Assembly: GCF_000513115.1 (NCBI RefSeq)
Contig: NZ_BAUU01000007.1
Location: 62,001-126,000 of the forward strand
DNA length: 64,000 nucleotides
Direction of reading: 5' to 3'
DNA from: Halalkalibacter hemicellulosilyticusJCM 9152
GTDB lineage: Bacteria > Bacillota > Bacilli > Bacillales > Bacillaceae_D
Shown: one piece after another, positions 25,000 through 33,761 of the stretch
How the letters are laid out: each line of letters starts with the position of its first letter
Numbering within the stretch: the first letter of the stretch is position 1
Notes under the pieces: model-generated
Told to the model about the DNA's origin: nothing
Database searches by the model: none
The model's input: the letters and a program-made list of their open reading frames with translations, nothing else
Program-made: the position numbers and the translations under genes

Positions 25000-27805
25000 A
25001 TGAGCTCTTCTAGAAAATCTGCCTTGAAATTAAGTGGAACTTTTTTTATTATTTCATTTTTGTGGATATACTTTTCTGATTTAGCCGTTACTAGAGTAAT
25101 AAATTCAACTGAATTTATTCAGCTATTTCAAACGATCAAGGGAATTCTCTTTATTACGATTACAAGTTATATTTTGTATGTCATCACCTACAAGGATTTG
25201 AATCAATTAGAAGGCAAAATCCATTCGATTACAAAGCATCGACAATTATTATCGCAATCTGAAAGGACATATCGAAGGCTGAATGACGGAAATTTCGATA
25301 CCATTTGTATGATTAATCAAGATGGGCTTATTTCTTCTGCGAATAAGCAGGCGGAAGAATTTTTACAGTTACCGAAAAATAAAAAAAGTTAACTTGTTTG
25401 AACTCTTCAGTTATGATGAGGAAAAGCAATCAATCATTGAATGTATTCAACAGCAGCAAACATCTTCGCAGTATTTTAAACAGATGACTATTTCTTTAAA
25501 TCATGAGGAGAAAAAGGTCGACATTAATGTCATTCCAATTGATGGCCACGACAATGTAGCGTTTTTCATCGTTATGAAAGATATGACATCTTTACTCCAA
25601 ACTAAACAACTATTCGAATATCAATCGTATATTCTTCAACGTTTCTTACAATCAACAGAGTTAAATGAAGCACTTCGCAATGTTGTTACTATACTAGAGC
25701 AGAAATCAGACTGTATGTATTCCATTATGATCTATGATCAAAAGAGTGAATCTTTAAGCTATGCAGCAGGACAATCAATTCCAAATGTATTCGTACAGAT
25801 GGTAGATGGAATTAAAATAGGGAGAACTATAGGGACATGTGGTCCGGCGATTCTTGATAAGAAAACAGTCATTAGTGAAAATATTGAACAGTGTTCGAAC
25901 TGGGAGAAATTTAAGACAATTGCATTGGAATGTAACATTAAATCATGTTGGTCTACACCTATCCTATTGTCAAATGGAGAAGTGATTGGTACCTTTGTCG
26001 CGTACCATTCCATTGTAGCTAAACCTACTACGTTTGATTACCGTTTTATGGAATCCGTCGCAGGTGTGATAGGAATGGGGATGTCTTACTTTAATAATAT
26101 GCAAAATACGTTGAAACGCGAGCGTGCTCAAGAGCTTTTGGCTGAACAAACATCTGATTTTATGTGTATCATCAATCATGATTATACGATCTCATATCAA
26201 ACGTCCGCTTCACATTTATTCTTTCCATTTGAATTGGAGACATTGTGTGATTTGACAGCTGCGATGACTCAAGAGGAAAGGAAGCAGTTAAAAGAAATAA
26301 TCGATCAAATGTTTTCTGGTCTATTAACTCATAGGGACATGCTTTTTACAAAAAGAAATGATGGGAGAAATCATATTTATCGTATTCATTTAAGTGCAAT
26401 GCAAATCGAAAGCGTGATTCAAGGGATTGTGGTTTCATTACAAAATGTTACGGAAGAAATGGAGTTAAAGGATTATGTTGAACAGTTGACCTCCACGGAT
26501 GCGTTAACGAAATTACCAAACCGTAAGAAATTACAATCTTACTTGAGAGAGTTAACGAGACAGAAAGCCTCGTTTTATATTGCGCTCTTAGACTGCTTGA
26601 AATTGAGTCGAATTAATGAGTCGTATGGTCATCAAATTGGAGATGAATTTCTTGTTCAATTATCTACATATTTATTGAATTTAGAGAATGAACGTATTCG
26701 AGTGTTTCGTTCAAGTGGAGATGAATTTTACCTTGTCATTAAAGCAGAAGATGAATTAACGGTCAGAAGCTATTTAAATAAAGTCATTGCCTTTTTTGCA
26801 AATACATCGGTTGTTCGAACACAAACGTTACATATGAATTGTAATATAGGAGTGGTTCAATATAAAGGGGAATCATTAACGGTAGAAGAGCTATTTAAAC
26901 GTTGTGAAACTACATTAGCATATGCAAAGAGACATGGTGCTAATATGTTGGTGTTTTATCATGACCAAATGAAAAGCTCTTATGAAGAGATTATGATTGA
27001 AACAGAACTTTATCATGCTATTGAAAAAGAAGAGCTTACCTTATACTATCAACCATTAGTGAGCGTCCATACTCGTGAAGTAATGTCAGTTGAAGCGCTT
27101 ATACGTTGGAGCCATTCAAAAATGGGATTCATTCCACCTGATCAATTTATTCCAATTGCTGAGGAAAATGGATTTATCCGAGTATTAGGTGATTGGATTA
27201 TAGAGCAAGTATGTAAGCAGTTATGGCAGTGGGATCAAGAAGGATTTGTAATGCCGAAAGTTTCGATTAATCTATCATATGAACAATTAAAGTCAGATGA
27301 TTTCGTCTCACGCGTTTTTACTCACTTAAAAACGTATAACATAAGCGGAAAACGTTTAGCTTTTGAAGTGACAGAACGTATACTAGTCGAAGTTTCAGCT
27401 GAGACGATGCAGAAGGTTCATGCAATAAGGGAAGCTGGTATTACATTAGCCGTCGATGACTTTGGAGTAGGTTATTCTTCACTTTCATATATTGAGCGAT
27501 TCCCTGTTGACACAATCAAATTAGATAAAGTGTTTGTGAATGAGATTCCAATACCTGATAAAAAGCTAGCGATCATTAAAGCGGTATTTCATTTATGTGA
27601 GCTGTTAAATATTCAAATTGTTGTTGAAGGAATTGAATCAATTGAACAACTTAACCAAATTCCGATTCATTTGGAGGCATCTATACAAGGGTATTTCTTT
27701 GCTAAACCGCAAACAGCATCGGAATTAATGAAAAATATGAATGAGATTAAACAACTTGTTTATCTTGCTGCTTCTAAATTAGAAGAAAGGGAATATAGAT
27801 ATTAA
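25000..27805 (+). pseudogene. PAS-GAF-GGDEF-EAL cyclic-di-GMP protein, single-base frameshift
   Basis: The two frames together give about 934 residues. Order: two N-terminal membrane helices (about 10-28 and 42-62), PAS-like region, GAF (around SYAAGQSIPNVF to VAYHS), a second PAS, GGDEF and EAL. The GGDEF signature is SGDEF (FRSSGDEFYLV), and EAL is intact (SVEALIRWSH, DDFGVGYSSLSYIE, KLDKVF). The first frame stops at 25392 inside the first PAS; removing one A from the A7 run at 25381-25387 joins it to the second frame. The A7 tract could also permit transcriptional slippage. It would make or degrade c-di-GMP; the intact EAL favours phosphodiesterase activity. Confidence 0.8.
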
Positions 27806-27881
27806 AGGTAGTTTTGTCCGTTTAAGGTTGATTTTTATCAAGATACTATCATTTTACCACTTCTCATCATAAGAGATCTCA

Positions 27882-27922
27882 AATAACCATCCACATGATA
27901 TTCTTTCAGTTGGATGGTTATT
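27882..27922 (+). terminator. Terminator after GGDEF-EAL gene
   Basis: AATAACCATCCA pairs with TGGATGGTTATT, followed by CTATTTATTG. The rest of the gap to 28109 shows no gene. Confidence 0.6.
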
Positions 27923-28109
27923 CTATTTATTGTTTACATGTAGTTGGACCATTTGAGTGCAGGTCATGAATGGGATAATGGCTATGGTTTTGATAAATAT
28001 CGAGATTAGACAGGGGTCAGTAAGCGGTTGTCTTTTATTTTATTATTAAAGAAAAGAACGTTCTCTTATTCCATTTGCTAAATTCGAAATAATCCTATAA
28101 ACTATTAAC

Positions 28110-28132
28110 TAAATCGTAATAATTACGATTTA
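28110..28132. promoter_or_regulatory. Zur box (zinc uptake repressor site)
   Basis: Perfect 23-bp palindrome: half-sites TAAATCGTAAT and ATTACGATTTA around a central A. This is the Bacillus Zur consensus. It ends immediately before the ribosome site of the SufU-like gene, so Zn-loaded Zur would block this operon. Confidence 0.9.
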
Positions 28133-28149
28133 AGGAAAGGAGAGATAAA

Positions 28150-28572
28150 ATGCTTAGTGACCTTTACCGAAAAGTGGTAATGGATCATGCGAGGTATAGG
28201 AGAAACTATGGACAGCTCACAGATTCAACAGTCAGACACATCCATTATAAGAATCCAACTTGTGGTGATGTCATCACACTTTATATTCAAATTAAACAAG
28301 AAACCGTTGAAAATGTAGCCTTTGAAGGGGAAGGATGCAGTATTAGTATGGCATCTTCATCAATGATGACTGAGTTAATTAAAGGTAAGCAGTTAAATAC
28401 GGTATATGCACTAATGAATGAGTTTGAAGTATTAATCAAAAAAGGGGAAAGAGAAAACCGTGAGCTCGATTTAGGAGATGCAGAGTCGTTAGAGGGGGTT
28501 CATAAATTACGGGCACGTCATAATTGTGCATTAATGAGTTGGCAAGCTTTAAATAAAGTATTACGGCAATAA
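28150..28572 (+). CDS. sufU: SufU-like iron-sulfur cluster assembly protein (zinc-regulated paralogue)
   Basis: 140 residues. Strong similarity to B. subtilis SufU: LYRKVVMDH, NPTCGD (Cys38, Asp40), FEGEGCSISMASSSMM (Cys63) and NCALMSWQAL (Cys126), so all four metal/sulfur ligands are kept. SufU accepts sulfur from the cysteine desulfurase SufS and needs zinc. This copy is not with sufCDSB; instead it heads a Zur-controlled operon with a COG0523 GTPase and a [2Fe-2S] protein. A likely role is keeping Fe-S assembly running when zinc is scarce. It could be the only SufU of the genome, but that is less likely. Confidence 0.85.
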   Translation: MLSDLYRKVVMDHARYRRNYGQLTDSTVRHIHYKNPTCGDVITLYIQIKQETVENVAFEGEGCSISMASSSMMTELIKGKQLNTVYALMNEFEVLIKKGERENRELDLGDAESLEGVHKLRARHNCALMSWQALNKVLRQ

Positions 28573-28587
28573 GGAAGTGGAAGATAC

Positions 28588-29514
28588 TTGAAAAATAAAA
28601 CGGAACTCATTATATTAACGGGATTTTTAGGAAGTGGAAAAAGTACATTGTTACAGCGATTATTGCAAAAAGAACAGCAAATAGGAAGACGTATTGCTGT
28701 GATTATGAATGAAATAGGGAAGGTGAGTGTGGATTCAGCTAGTATCCCTGAAAAAACCCCTATAAGAGAATTGTTAAATGGATGTATATGCTGCTCCATT
28801 CAAGGAGACCTTACTGTGCAAATAAAAGGTTTAATAGAACAGTATGAGTTAGATGCGATTTATATTGAAGCAACAGGAGTAGCTCATCCGTTAGAAATTA
28901 TGAATGCGTGTACCCATATGCAGCTTATAGGAGCTTCCTACTTGAAGTCTGTTATTACAACTGTTCATGCTAAGCAGTGGTTTGAGAAAAAAATGTCTAT
29001 CAAACTGAAAAAACTGATGACAGAGCAAATACGCTTTGCTGATTTGATCATTATTAATCATATTGATGGAGTTGATTCAAGCATCATAAGAGAAGTAGAA
29101 GCAGAAATAAAACAATTCAATGAAAATGCGCATTTTTATGTTACTTCTTTTGCTTCTATTCAACTGGTTACAAATGAACTAGATAAACAGAAAGATCGTT
29201 TGACCTATGAAGCAGAATTTGATGCCCATATTCATCACAGTCTACACATCAGAACGGTAAACTTACCAATTCTCTCAACGGTGGAAAGAGTGGCTTTTAC
29301 AAATTGGTTATGTCAAAAAGATCAGCTGTATCGAGCGAAAGGTTTTGTTCAATTGAACGAGACACCAGGTATGTTTCTTTTTAACCTTTCCTATGGTGAA
29401 GTTGTTTTTGAACGTTTAAAAAAAGTAAACAAGCAACAACCAATTCTTGTTTTAATTGGTGAACGGTTAGAAAAGGAAGTAATTGAAAGCGAATTAAGCA
29501 GTATATATGCTTGA
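28588..29514 (+). CDS. CobW/COG0523 family GTP-binding metallochaperone
   Basis: 308 residues; TTG start with AAGGAAGTGG upstream. Walker A GFLGSGKST (about 12-20), the invariant metal-binding CxCC in LNGCICCSIQGDL (near residue 66), switch-region ATGVAHPLE and the base-recognition NHID. A C-terminal CobW domain of about 95 residues is present, without the His-rich tail of some family members. COG0523 GTPases deliver metal ions to client proteins. Being 15 bases after the SufU-like gene and before a ferredoxin-like gene, the likely client is the SufU paralogue or a partner. It differs clearly from the two larger ZigA-type proteins nearby. Confidence 0.88.
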   Translation: MKNKTELIILTGFLGSGKSTLLQRLLQKEQQIGRRIAVIMNEIGKVSVDSASIPEKTPIRELLNGCICCSIQGDLTVQIKGLIEQYELDAIYIEATGVAHPLEIMNACTHMQLIGASYLKSVITTVHAKQWFEKKMSIKLKKLMTEQIRFADLIIINHIDGVDSSIIREVEAEIKQFNENAHFYVTSFASIQLVTNELDKQKDRLTYEAEFDAHIHHSLHIRTVNLPILSTVERVAFTNWLCQKDQLYRAKGFVQLNETPGMFLFNLSYGEVVFERLKKVNKQQPILVLIGERLEKEVIESELSSIYA

Positions 29515-29556
29515 ACGGTGGTATAGAGAAGGGAATAAAGGAATAGGAGGATGAAA

Positions 29557-29943
29557 ATGGCAACATGGAATTTGTCAGAAACGACGCATCATATTTTAAT
29601 TTGTAATGGAAGTAGCTGCAATAAAGCTGGTGCAGAATCGTTAACGTCAGCGATACGAAGAGAGATAACGAATCAGGATGTAAATAACACTATTCATACG
29701 ACAAGAACATTGTGTAACGGAAGGTGCCATGATAAGTGCGTTGTGATTGAATATCCACATGGCCGTTGGTATAAAGAGATGACGGATGCAAACGCTTATG
29801 CTTTTGTACAATCTATTGTTGAGAATAAACCGCTAAGTGAGAAGATCAGCCACATGTATGAAGAGACGTTTGTCCGTACAAATGGTACTGTTAAGGGTGT
29901 TACAAAAACAGAAGAAGTTGTTAATAAAGTTTCAAAGCTTTGA
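29557..29943 (+). CDS. Thioredoxin-fold [2Fe-2S] ferredoxin-like protein
   Basis: 128 residues from ATG 29557 (AGGAGG six bases before; ATG 29551 abuts that site). The start HHILICNGSSCNKAGAE and the later LCNGRCHDKCVVIEYPHGRWY fit the Shethna-type thioredoxin-like ferredoxin pattern: two cysteines in CNGSSC, two or three in CNGRCHDKC. Such domains hold a [2Fe-2S] cluster and are also found fused to cobalamin-chelatase-like proteins. The C-terminal third is unrelated and charged. As last gene of the Zur operon it may donate electrons or clusters in the assembly reaction. The extra Cys in CHDKC is not usual and could be a metal ligand. Confidence 0.8.
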   Translation: MATWNLSETTHHILICNGSSCNKAGAESLTSAIRREITNQDVNNTIHTTRTLCNGRCHDKCVVIEYPHGRWYKEMTDANAYAFVQSIVENKPLSEKISHMYEETFVRTNGTVKGVTKTEEVVNKVSKL

Positions 29944-29958
29944 TTTGATTCTAGAGAC

Positions 29959-30229
29959 TGAGTAAAGAGGCTTGGACAAAAGTGCAATAAAGAGAGACCG
30001 AACGAATATAATAGAGGTGCAAATGAACCACTCCTGAAATATACTTCTCTTCACGCGGGAAGCTGCCTGAGTCTCCTCATGCTACGCAAGGGCACTGAAT
30101 AAGTTTGGTTTTCACTTTTTGGTGACCTTCATTTCATCCCACAGAAGTCTGTGTATGTTTCTTCTACTATATTTTCTGAATGCTCGGATTCTCAGCTAAA
30201 CACTTTTGTTATGTCCAAGCCTCTACTCA
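29959..30229. repeat. Intergenic inverted-repeat element (GAGGCTGGGAC family) with a nested mobile hairpin
   Basis: Bounded by TGAGTAAAGAGGCTTGGACA and its near complement TGTCCAAGCCTCTACTCA. It shares CTCCTGAAATATACTTC and GCTCGGATTCTCAGCT with the copy at 8221. Inside it, 30088-30129 is a copy of the small hairpin family (AAGGGCACTGAATAAG ... ACTTTTTGGTGACCTT). The corresponding position in the 8221 copy does not carry that hairpin, so the hairpin was added later. No gene is present in 29944-30332. Confidence 0.65.
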
Positions 30230-30332
30230 AAAGATGTAGCGGTTACGCCAAAAAGGATTATTTTTATTGTGGATATACCATTTGTTTATAGACTAACGAT
30301 GTTCTTGATAACAAAGAAGCAGTACGAAGCTT

Positions 30333-31514
30333 TTAAGCTTCTACAAACTCTGGTAATGGATCATAGAATGATGACCAGTCTAAGTTCATTTCCTCGTCAG
30401 TTAATGTACACAAATCAAGCGACTGTTTAACTGCTTCATGATCCATATCGACACCGATGAGGACAAGCTCTGTTAACCGATCTCCGAAAGTAGGGTCCCA
30501 TTTTTGTTGGAGTTCTACTTCTTCAGCTAGGGTTTTCTCGCGTTCTTCATCGCTATAGGCCGCAACCCATTCTCCCGCACCTTGTAAAGTTACGGTAGAT
30601 CCAGTTTGAGAAATAAGACCTGCGATAGAGTTTCTCGTCGCTACCCAAATAAACCCTTTTGCTCGAACGACATCCTCAGGCCATTGCTCTAACCACGACA
30701 TAAACCGTTCTGGGTGAAAAGGGCGCCGTTTCCGATAAACAAAGGAGGAAATTCCATACTCCTCAGTTTCTGGGATATGCTCTTCATTTAACTCTTTGAT
30801 CCACCCTGCTGCTTGGCTTGACTTATCGAAGTCAAATTTACCAGTGTGTAGTACTTCTTGTAAGTCTACTTCTGAATAGGAGGTTGGAATAATAGTCGCA
30901 TCAGCGTTTAATTTTTTCATGAAATCAATGATCTCTCCTTTGTCAATGTCGTTTAACGTTTCAATGTGATTAACAAGTATAACGTTAGCAAATTCAATTT
31001 GATCAATGAGCAAATCAGAGATATCACGTGTGTCATTTTCATCGGTTGCTTGTTGACGATCTAAAAGTGTTTCTCCAGAAGCGTAGTCCTCCCAAAATTG
31101 AGCGGCATTTACGACTGTTACCATCGTATCTAATTGACATTTATTCGTTAAATCGATATTAAACTCCTCATCTATATAAGTAAAAGTTTGTGCAACAGGG
31201 ATCGGCTCACTTATCCCCGATGATTCAATGACAATATAATCAATTCCTCCCTCATCAATAATTCGTTCTACTTCTTTCATTAAATCTTCGCGTAGTGTAC
31301 AGCAAATACAGCCGTTTTGTAATTCGACCAACTTTTCATCTGTTCGTGAAAAACGTTGATTTTTTACTAACGTAGCGTCAATATTGATTTCGCTCATATC
31401 ATTTACAATGACAGCTACTTTTAATCCTTGACGATTTTTTAGTATATGTGTAAGTAATGTTGTTTTTCCTGCACCTAAATAACCGCTTAAAACTGTTATC
31501 GGGATTTTCTTCAT
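30333..31514 (-). CDS. zigA: Zinc-regulated GTPase metalloprotein chaperone (ZigA-like, COG0523)
   Basis: 393 residues. Walker A SGYLGAGKTTLL (about 9-20), CxCC in NGCICCTLREDL (near residue 72), VIESSGISEP and NHIE. The C-terminal CobW domain covers about 270-375 (FHPERFMSWLEQWPEDVVRAKGF). It is of the ZigA/YciC class that is induced in zinc shortage and thought to feed zinc to priority enzymes. The Zur box at 31535-31557, 20 bases before its start, supports zinc control. Its twin at 31675 is divergently transcribed; the two are similar throughout, so they come from a duplication. Confidence 0.9.
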   Translation of the reverse strand: MKKIPITVLSGYLGAGKTTLLTHILKNRQGLKVAVIVNDMSEINIDATLVKNQRFSRTDEKLVELQNGCICCTLREDLMKEVERIIDEGGIDYIVIESSGISEPIPVAQTFTYIDEEFNIDLTNKCQLDTMVTVVNAAQFWEDYASGETLLDRQQATDENDTRDISDLLIDQIEFANVILVNHIETLNDIDKGEIIDFMKKLNADATIIPTSYSEVDLQEVLHTGKFDFDKSSQAAGWIKELNEEHIPETEEYGISSFVYRKRRPFHPERFMSWLEQWPEDVVRAKGFIWVATRNSIAGLISQTGSTVTLQGAGEWVAAYSDEEREKTLAEEVELQQKWDPTFGDRLTELVLIGVDMDHEAVKQSLDLCTLTDEEMNLDWSSFYDPLPEFVEA

Positions 31515-31534
31515 AGTGAGTGCCTCCTAGTAGT

Positions 31535-31557
31535 TAAATAGTAATTATTACGATTTA
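31535..31557. promoter_or_regulatory. Zur box for the leftward zigA
   Basis: Half-sites TAAATAGTAAT and ATTACGATTTA around a central T; one mismatch to the perfect palindrome. Confidence 0.85.
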
Positions 31558-31638
31558 AATTGTAGACGTAATTGTTTGAATTGTAAATAGATAAGAAAAA
31601 AGTTTTGACAATAGCTATATAATTAAGGTAAGGTTATG

Positions 31639-31661
31639 TAAATAGTAATGATTACGATTTA
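31639..31661. promoter_or_regulatory. Zur box for the rightward zigA-dcd operon
   Basis: Half-sites TAAATAGTAAT and ATTACGATTTA around a central G, directly before the ribosome site AAGGAGGG. It has the same single mismatch as the site at 31535, and lies 104 bases from it. Confidence 0.88.
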
Positions 31662-31674
31662 CAAGGAGGGAAAT

Positions 31675-32880
31675 ATGGAAAAGCAAATTCCAGTAACGGT
31701 ACTAAGTGGATATTTAGGTTCTGGCAAGACAACTTTGTTAAATCATTTGTTGAGCAATCGTGATGGATTAAAAATTGCCTTTATTGTTAATGACATGAGT
31801 GAAGTGAATATTGATGCTGATTTAGTACGCCAAGGTGGTGGACTATCACGAACCGATGAGAAGCTAGTAGAAATGTCGAATGGTTGTATTTGCTGCACGT
31901 TACGCGAGGATTTATTAATGGAGGTAGAACGTTTAGCGAAAGCAGGGGATATTGATTATATTGTGATTGAGTCGACTGGTATCAGTGAGCCAACACCTGT
32001 TGCTCAAACGTTTTCTTACATAGATGAAGAATTAAATATTGATTTGTCTACCTATTGTCGCTTAGATACTATGGTGACCGTAGTAGATGCAAATCGATTT
32101 TGGCATGATTTTCATTCAGGGGAAAGATTGCTTGATCGAAAAGAAGCGGCTGGAGAAGACGATACACGAGAGATTGCTGACTTGTTAATAGAACAAATTG
32201 AATTTTGTGATGTGCTTATTTTAAATAAATGTGATCTAGTTAATGAAGAAGATTTAGACAAGCTTGAATCGGTATTAAGAACATTACAACCTAAAGCGAA
32301 AATGATACGAACAGAACATTCGAAGGTGGATCCAAAAGAGATCTTAAATACATATTCATTTAATTTTCAAGAAGCAAGTCAATCGGCTGGCTGGATTCGC
32401 GAGTTGACACAAGGTCACAAACATCATACACCAGAAACAGAAGAGTACGGTATATCTTCATTTGTTTATCGAAGTCGTTTGCCATTTCATTCGGAACGAT
32501 TTCAACACTATATGAGTCAACTTCCTCATAATATTGTGCGAGCGAAAGGCATTGCATGGTGTGCGACGCAAAATGACCTTGCTTTACTCGTTTCTCAAGC
32601 TGGTCCTGCTGTTTCTATTGAACCTGTCTCTTATTGGGTTGCTAGCTTACCGAAAGCTGAAAGGGAGAGAATTCTATTAGATAATCCACACATTGTTGAA
32701 GAGTGGGATCAAGTGTATGGAGACCGACATACGAAGTTAGTCTTTATCGGAACTGATTTAGATCCGGATGAAATTACGAGAGAAGTCGATCAGTGTTTAT
32801 TAACAGATTCTGAACTGGAGATGGATTGGAGCACCTTTGAAAACCCATTTAATTGGGATATACAACGGGCACACTCATAA
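31675..32880 (+). CDS. zigA: Zinc-regulated GTPase metalloprotein chaperone (ZigA-like, COG0523), second copy
   Basis: 401 residues from ATG 31675; the in-frame ATG at 31648 lies inside the Zur box and is not the start. Walker A SGYLGSGKTTLL, CxCC in NGCICCTLREDL, VIESTGISEP and NKCD, which is the full G4 motif, whereas the divergent twin has NHIE. A short His cluster (GHKHHTPETEE, near residue 255) interrupts the linker and is missing from the twin; it may bind metal. It is co-transcribed with the dCTP deaminase gene 13 bases downstream. Same family role as its twin, perhaps with a different client. Confidence 0.9.
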   Translation: MEKQIPVTVLSGYLGSGKTTLLNHLLSNRDGLKIAFIVNDMSEVNIDADLVRQGGGLSRTDEKLVEMSNGCICCTLREDLLMEVERLAKAGDIDYIVIESTGISEPTPVAQTFSYIDEELNIDLSTYCRLDTMVTVVDANRFWHDFHSGERLLDRKEAAGEDDTREIADLLIEQIEFCDVLILNKCDLVNEEDLDKLESVLRTLQPKAKMIRTEHSKVDPKEILNTYSFNFQEASQSAGWIRELTQGHKHHTPETEEYGISSFVYRSRLPFHSERFQHYMSQLPHNIVRAKGIAWCATQNDLALLVSQAGPAVSIEPVSYWVASLPKAERERILLDNPHIVEEWDQVYGDRHTKLVFIGTDLDPDEITREVDQCLLTDSELEMDWSTFENPFNWDIQRAHS

Positions 32881-32893
32881 GGAGTGAGAGGAT

Positions 32894-33429
32894 TTGATTT
32901 TATCAGGTAAAAGTATTCAAGAAAGGTGGGAGAAAAGAGAAATATCTATCTCTCCCTTTGAACGTACAAGTCAAATTCAACCTGCATCGGTTGATTTAAG
33001 GTTAGGAAATGAGTTTAAAATCGTTGATCAGGATCAAGTTGAATTATTGAAAATGGATCAGCCTTCAATATATAAAAATGTAGAGGTGATACGTAATCGT
33101 ATTGTTATACCACCTCACTCGTTTATGCTTGCGACAACACTAGAAACCATTACACTCCCCAATCATTTGACAGCATTTGTAGAAGGAAGAAGTTCTATTG
33201 GAAGATTAGGGTTATTTATTCAAAATGCTGGTTGGTCGACCCGGGATTCTCTGGTCAGATTACGTTGGAATTGTACAATTCGAATCAAGTGCCAATTGAG
33301 GTGCAGGTTGGTCGGAGAATTTGTCAACTTGTCATAGCGGAATTGGACGAAACGACTTTCCCATATAAGGGGAAGTATACTCGACAATCAGGAGCAATGG
33401 TAAGCAAAATTTATCTGGACGTTGAGTAA
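32894..33429 (+). pseudogene. dcd: dCTP deaminase, single-base frameshift, in the zinc-starvation operon
   Basis: Joined frames give about 178 residues, the normal Dcd size. TTG start with GGAGTGAGAGGA. Motifs: PASVDLRLGNEF (about 32-43), [22 protein letters not shown] (catalytic Arg/Ser region) and [27 protein letters not shown]. The first frame fails after NAGW; one more G in the GG at 33234-33235 restores NAGWVDPGF. Dcd deaminates dCTP to dUTP without zinc, unlike the zinc-dependent dCMP deaminase (ComEB) that most bacilli use. Placement after a Zur-controlled zigA suggests a zinc-sparing route to dTTP. The frameshift may be a read error. Confidence 0.82.
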
Positions 33430-33487
33430 GAGGGGGTGTCTCCAAAGGTTCTTGTGTGGCCATTGGAGATAACCTCCTCTTATTTTT
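33430..33487 (+). terminator. Terminator after dcd
   Basis: GAGGGGGTGTCTCCAA pairs with TTGGAGATAACCTCCTC, then TATTTTT. It starts at the stop codon. The remaining gap to 33761 is AT-rich with no supported gene. Confidence 0.8.
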
Positions 33488-33761
33488 GTATTCGGAATAT
33501 AAGCTAACTGGTTTGGGAATCGTGTAAATCGTTTGTTAAGGTATTTAAGAAGCCCAATTTTCTATTATTATAGGACTATTGAAGTGTAAAATAAATAATT
33601 AATGAATATTAAAGGATAAATAAAATGGGTAAATAGGTATATGCTTTGTAAGCAATAAGAAGATATCTAAAAAATATACTGAAAATATTAAAAAAATACT
33701 ATACATAAATGAGATAATATTCCTACAATAAAGATTGAACTGAACATGTGGAGGGATTTTT

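Noticed and set aside
28051-28064. AGAACGTTCT palindrome upstream of the Zur box, considered as a LexA site
   Set aside because: Spacing does not match the Bacillus LexA consensus (CGAAC-N4-GTTCG).
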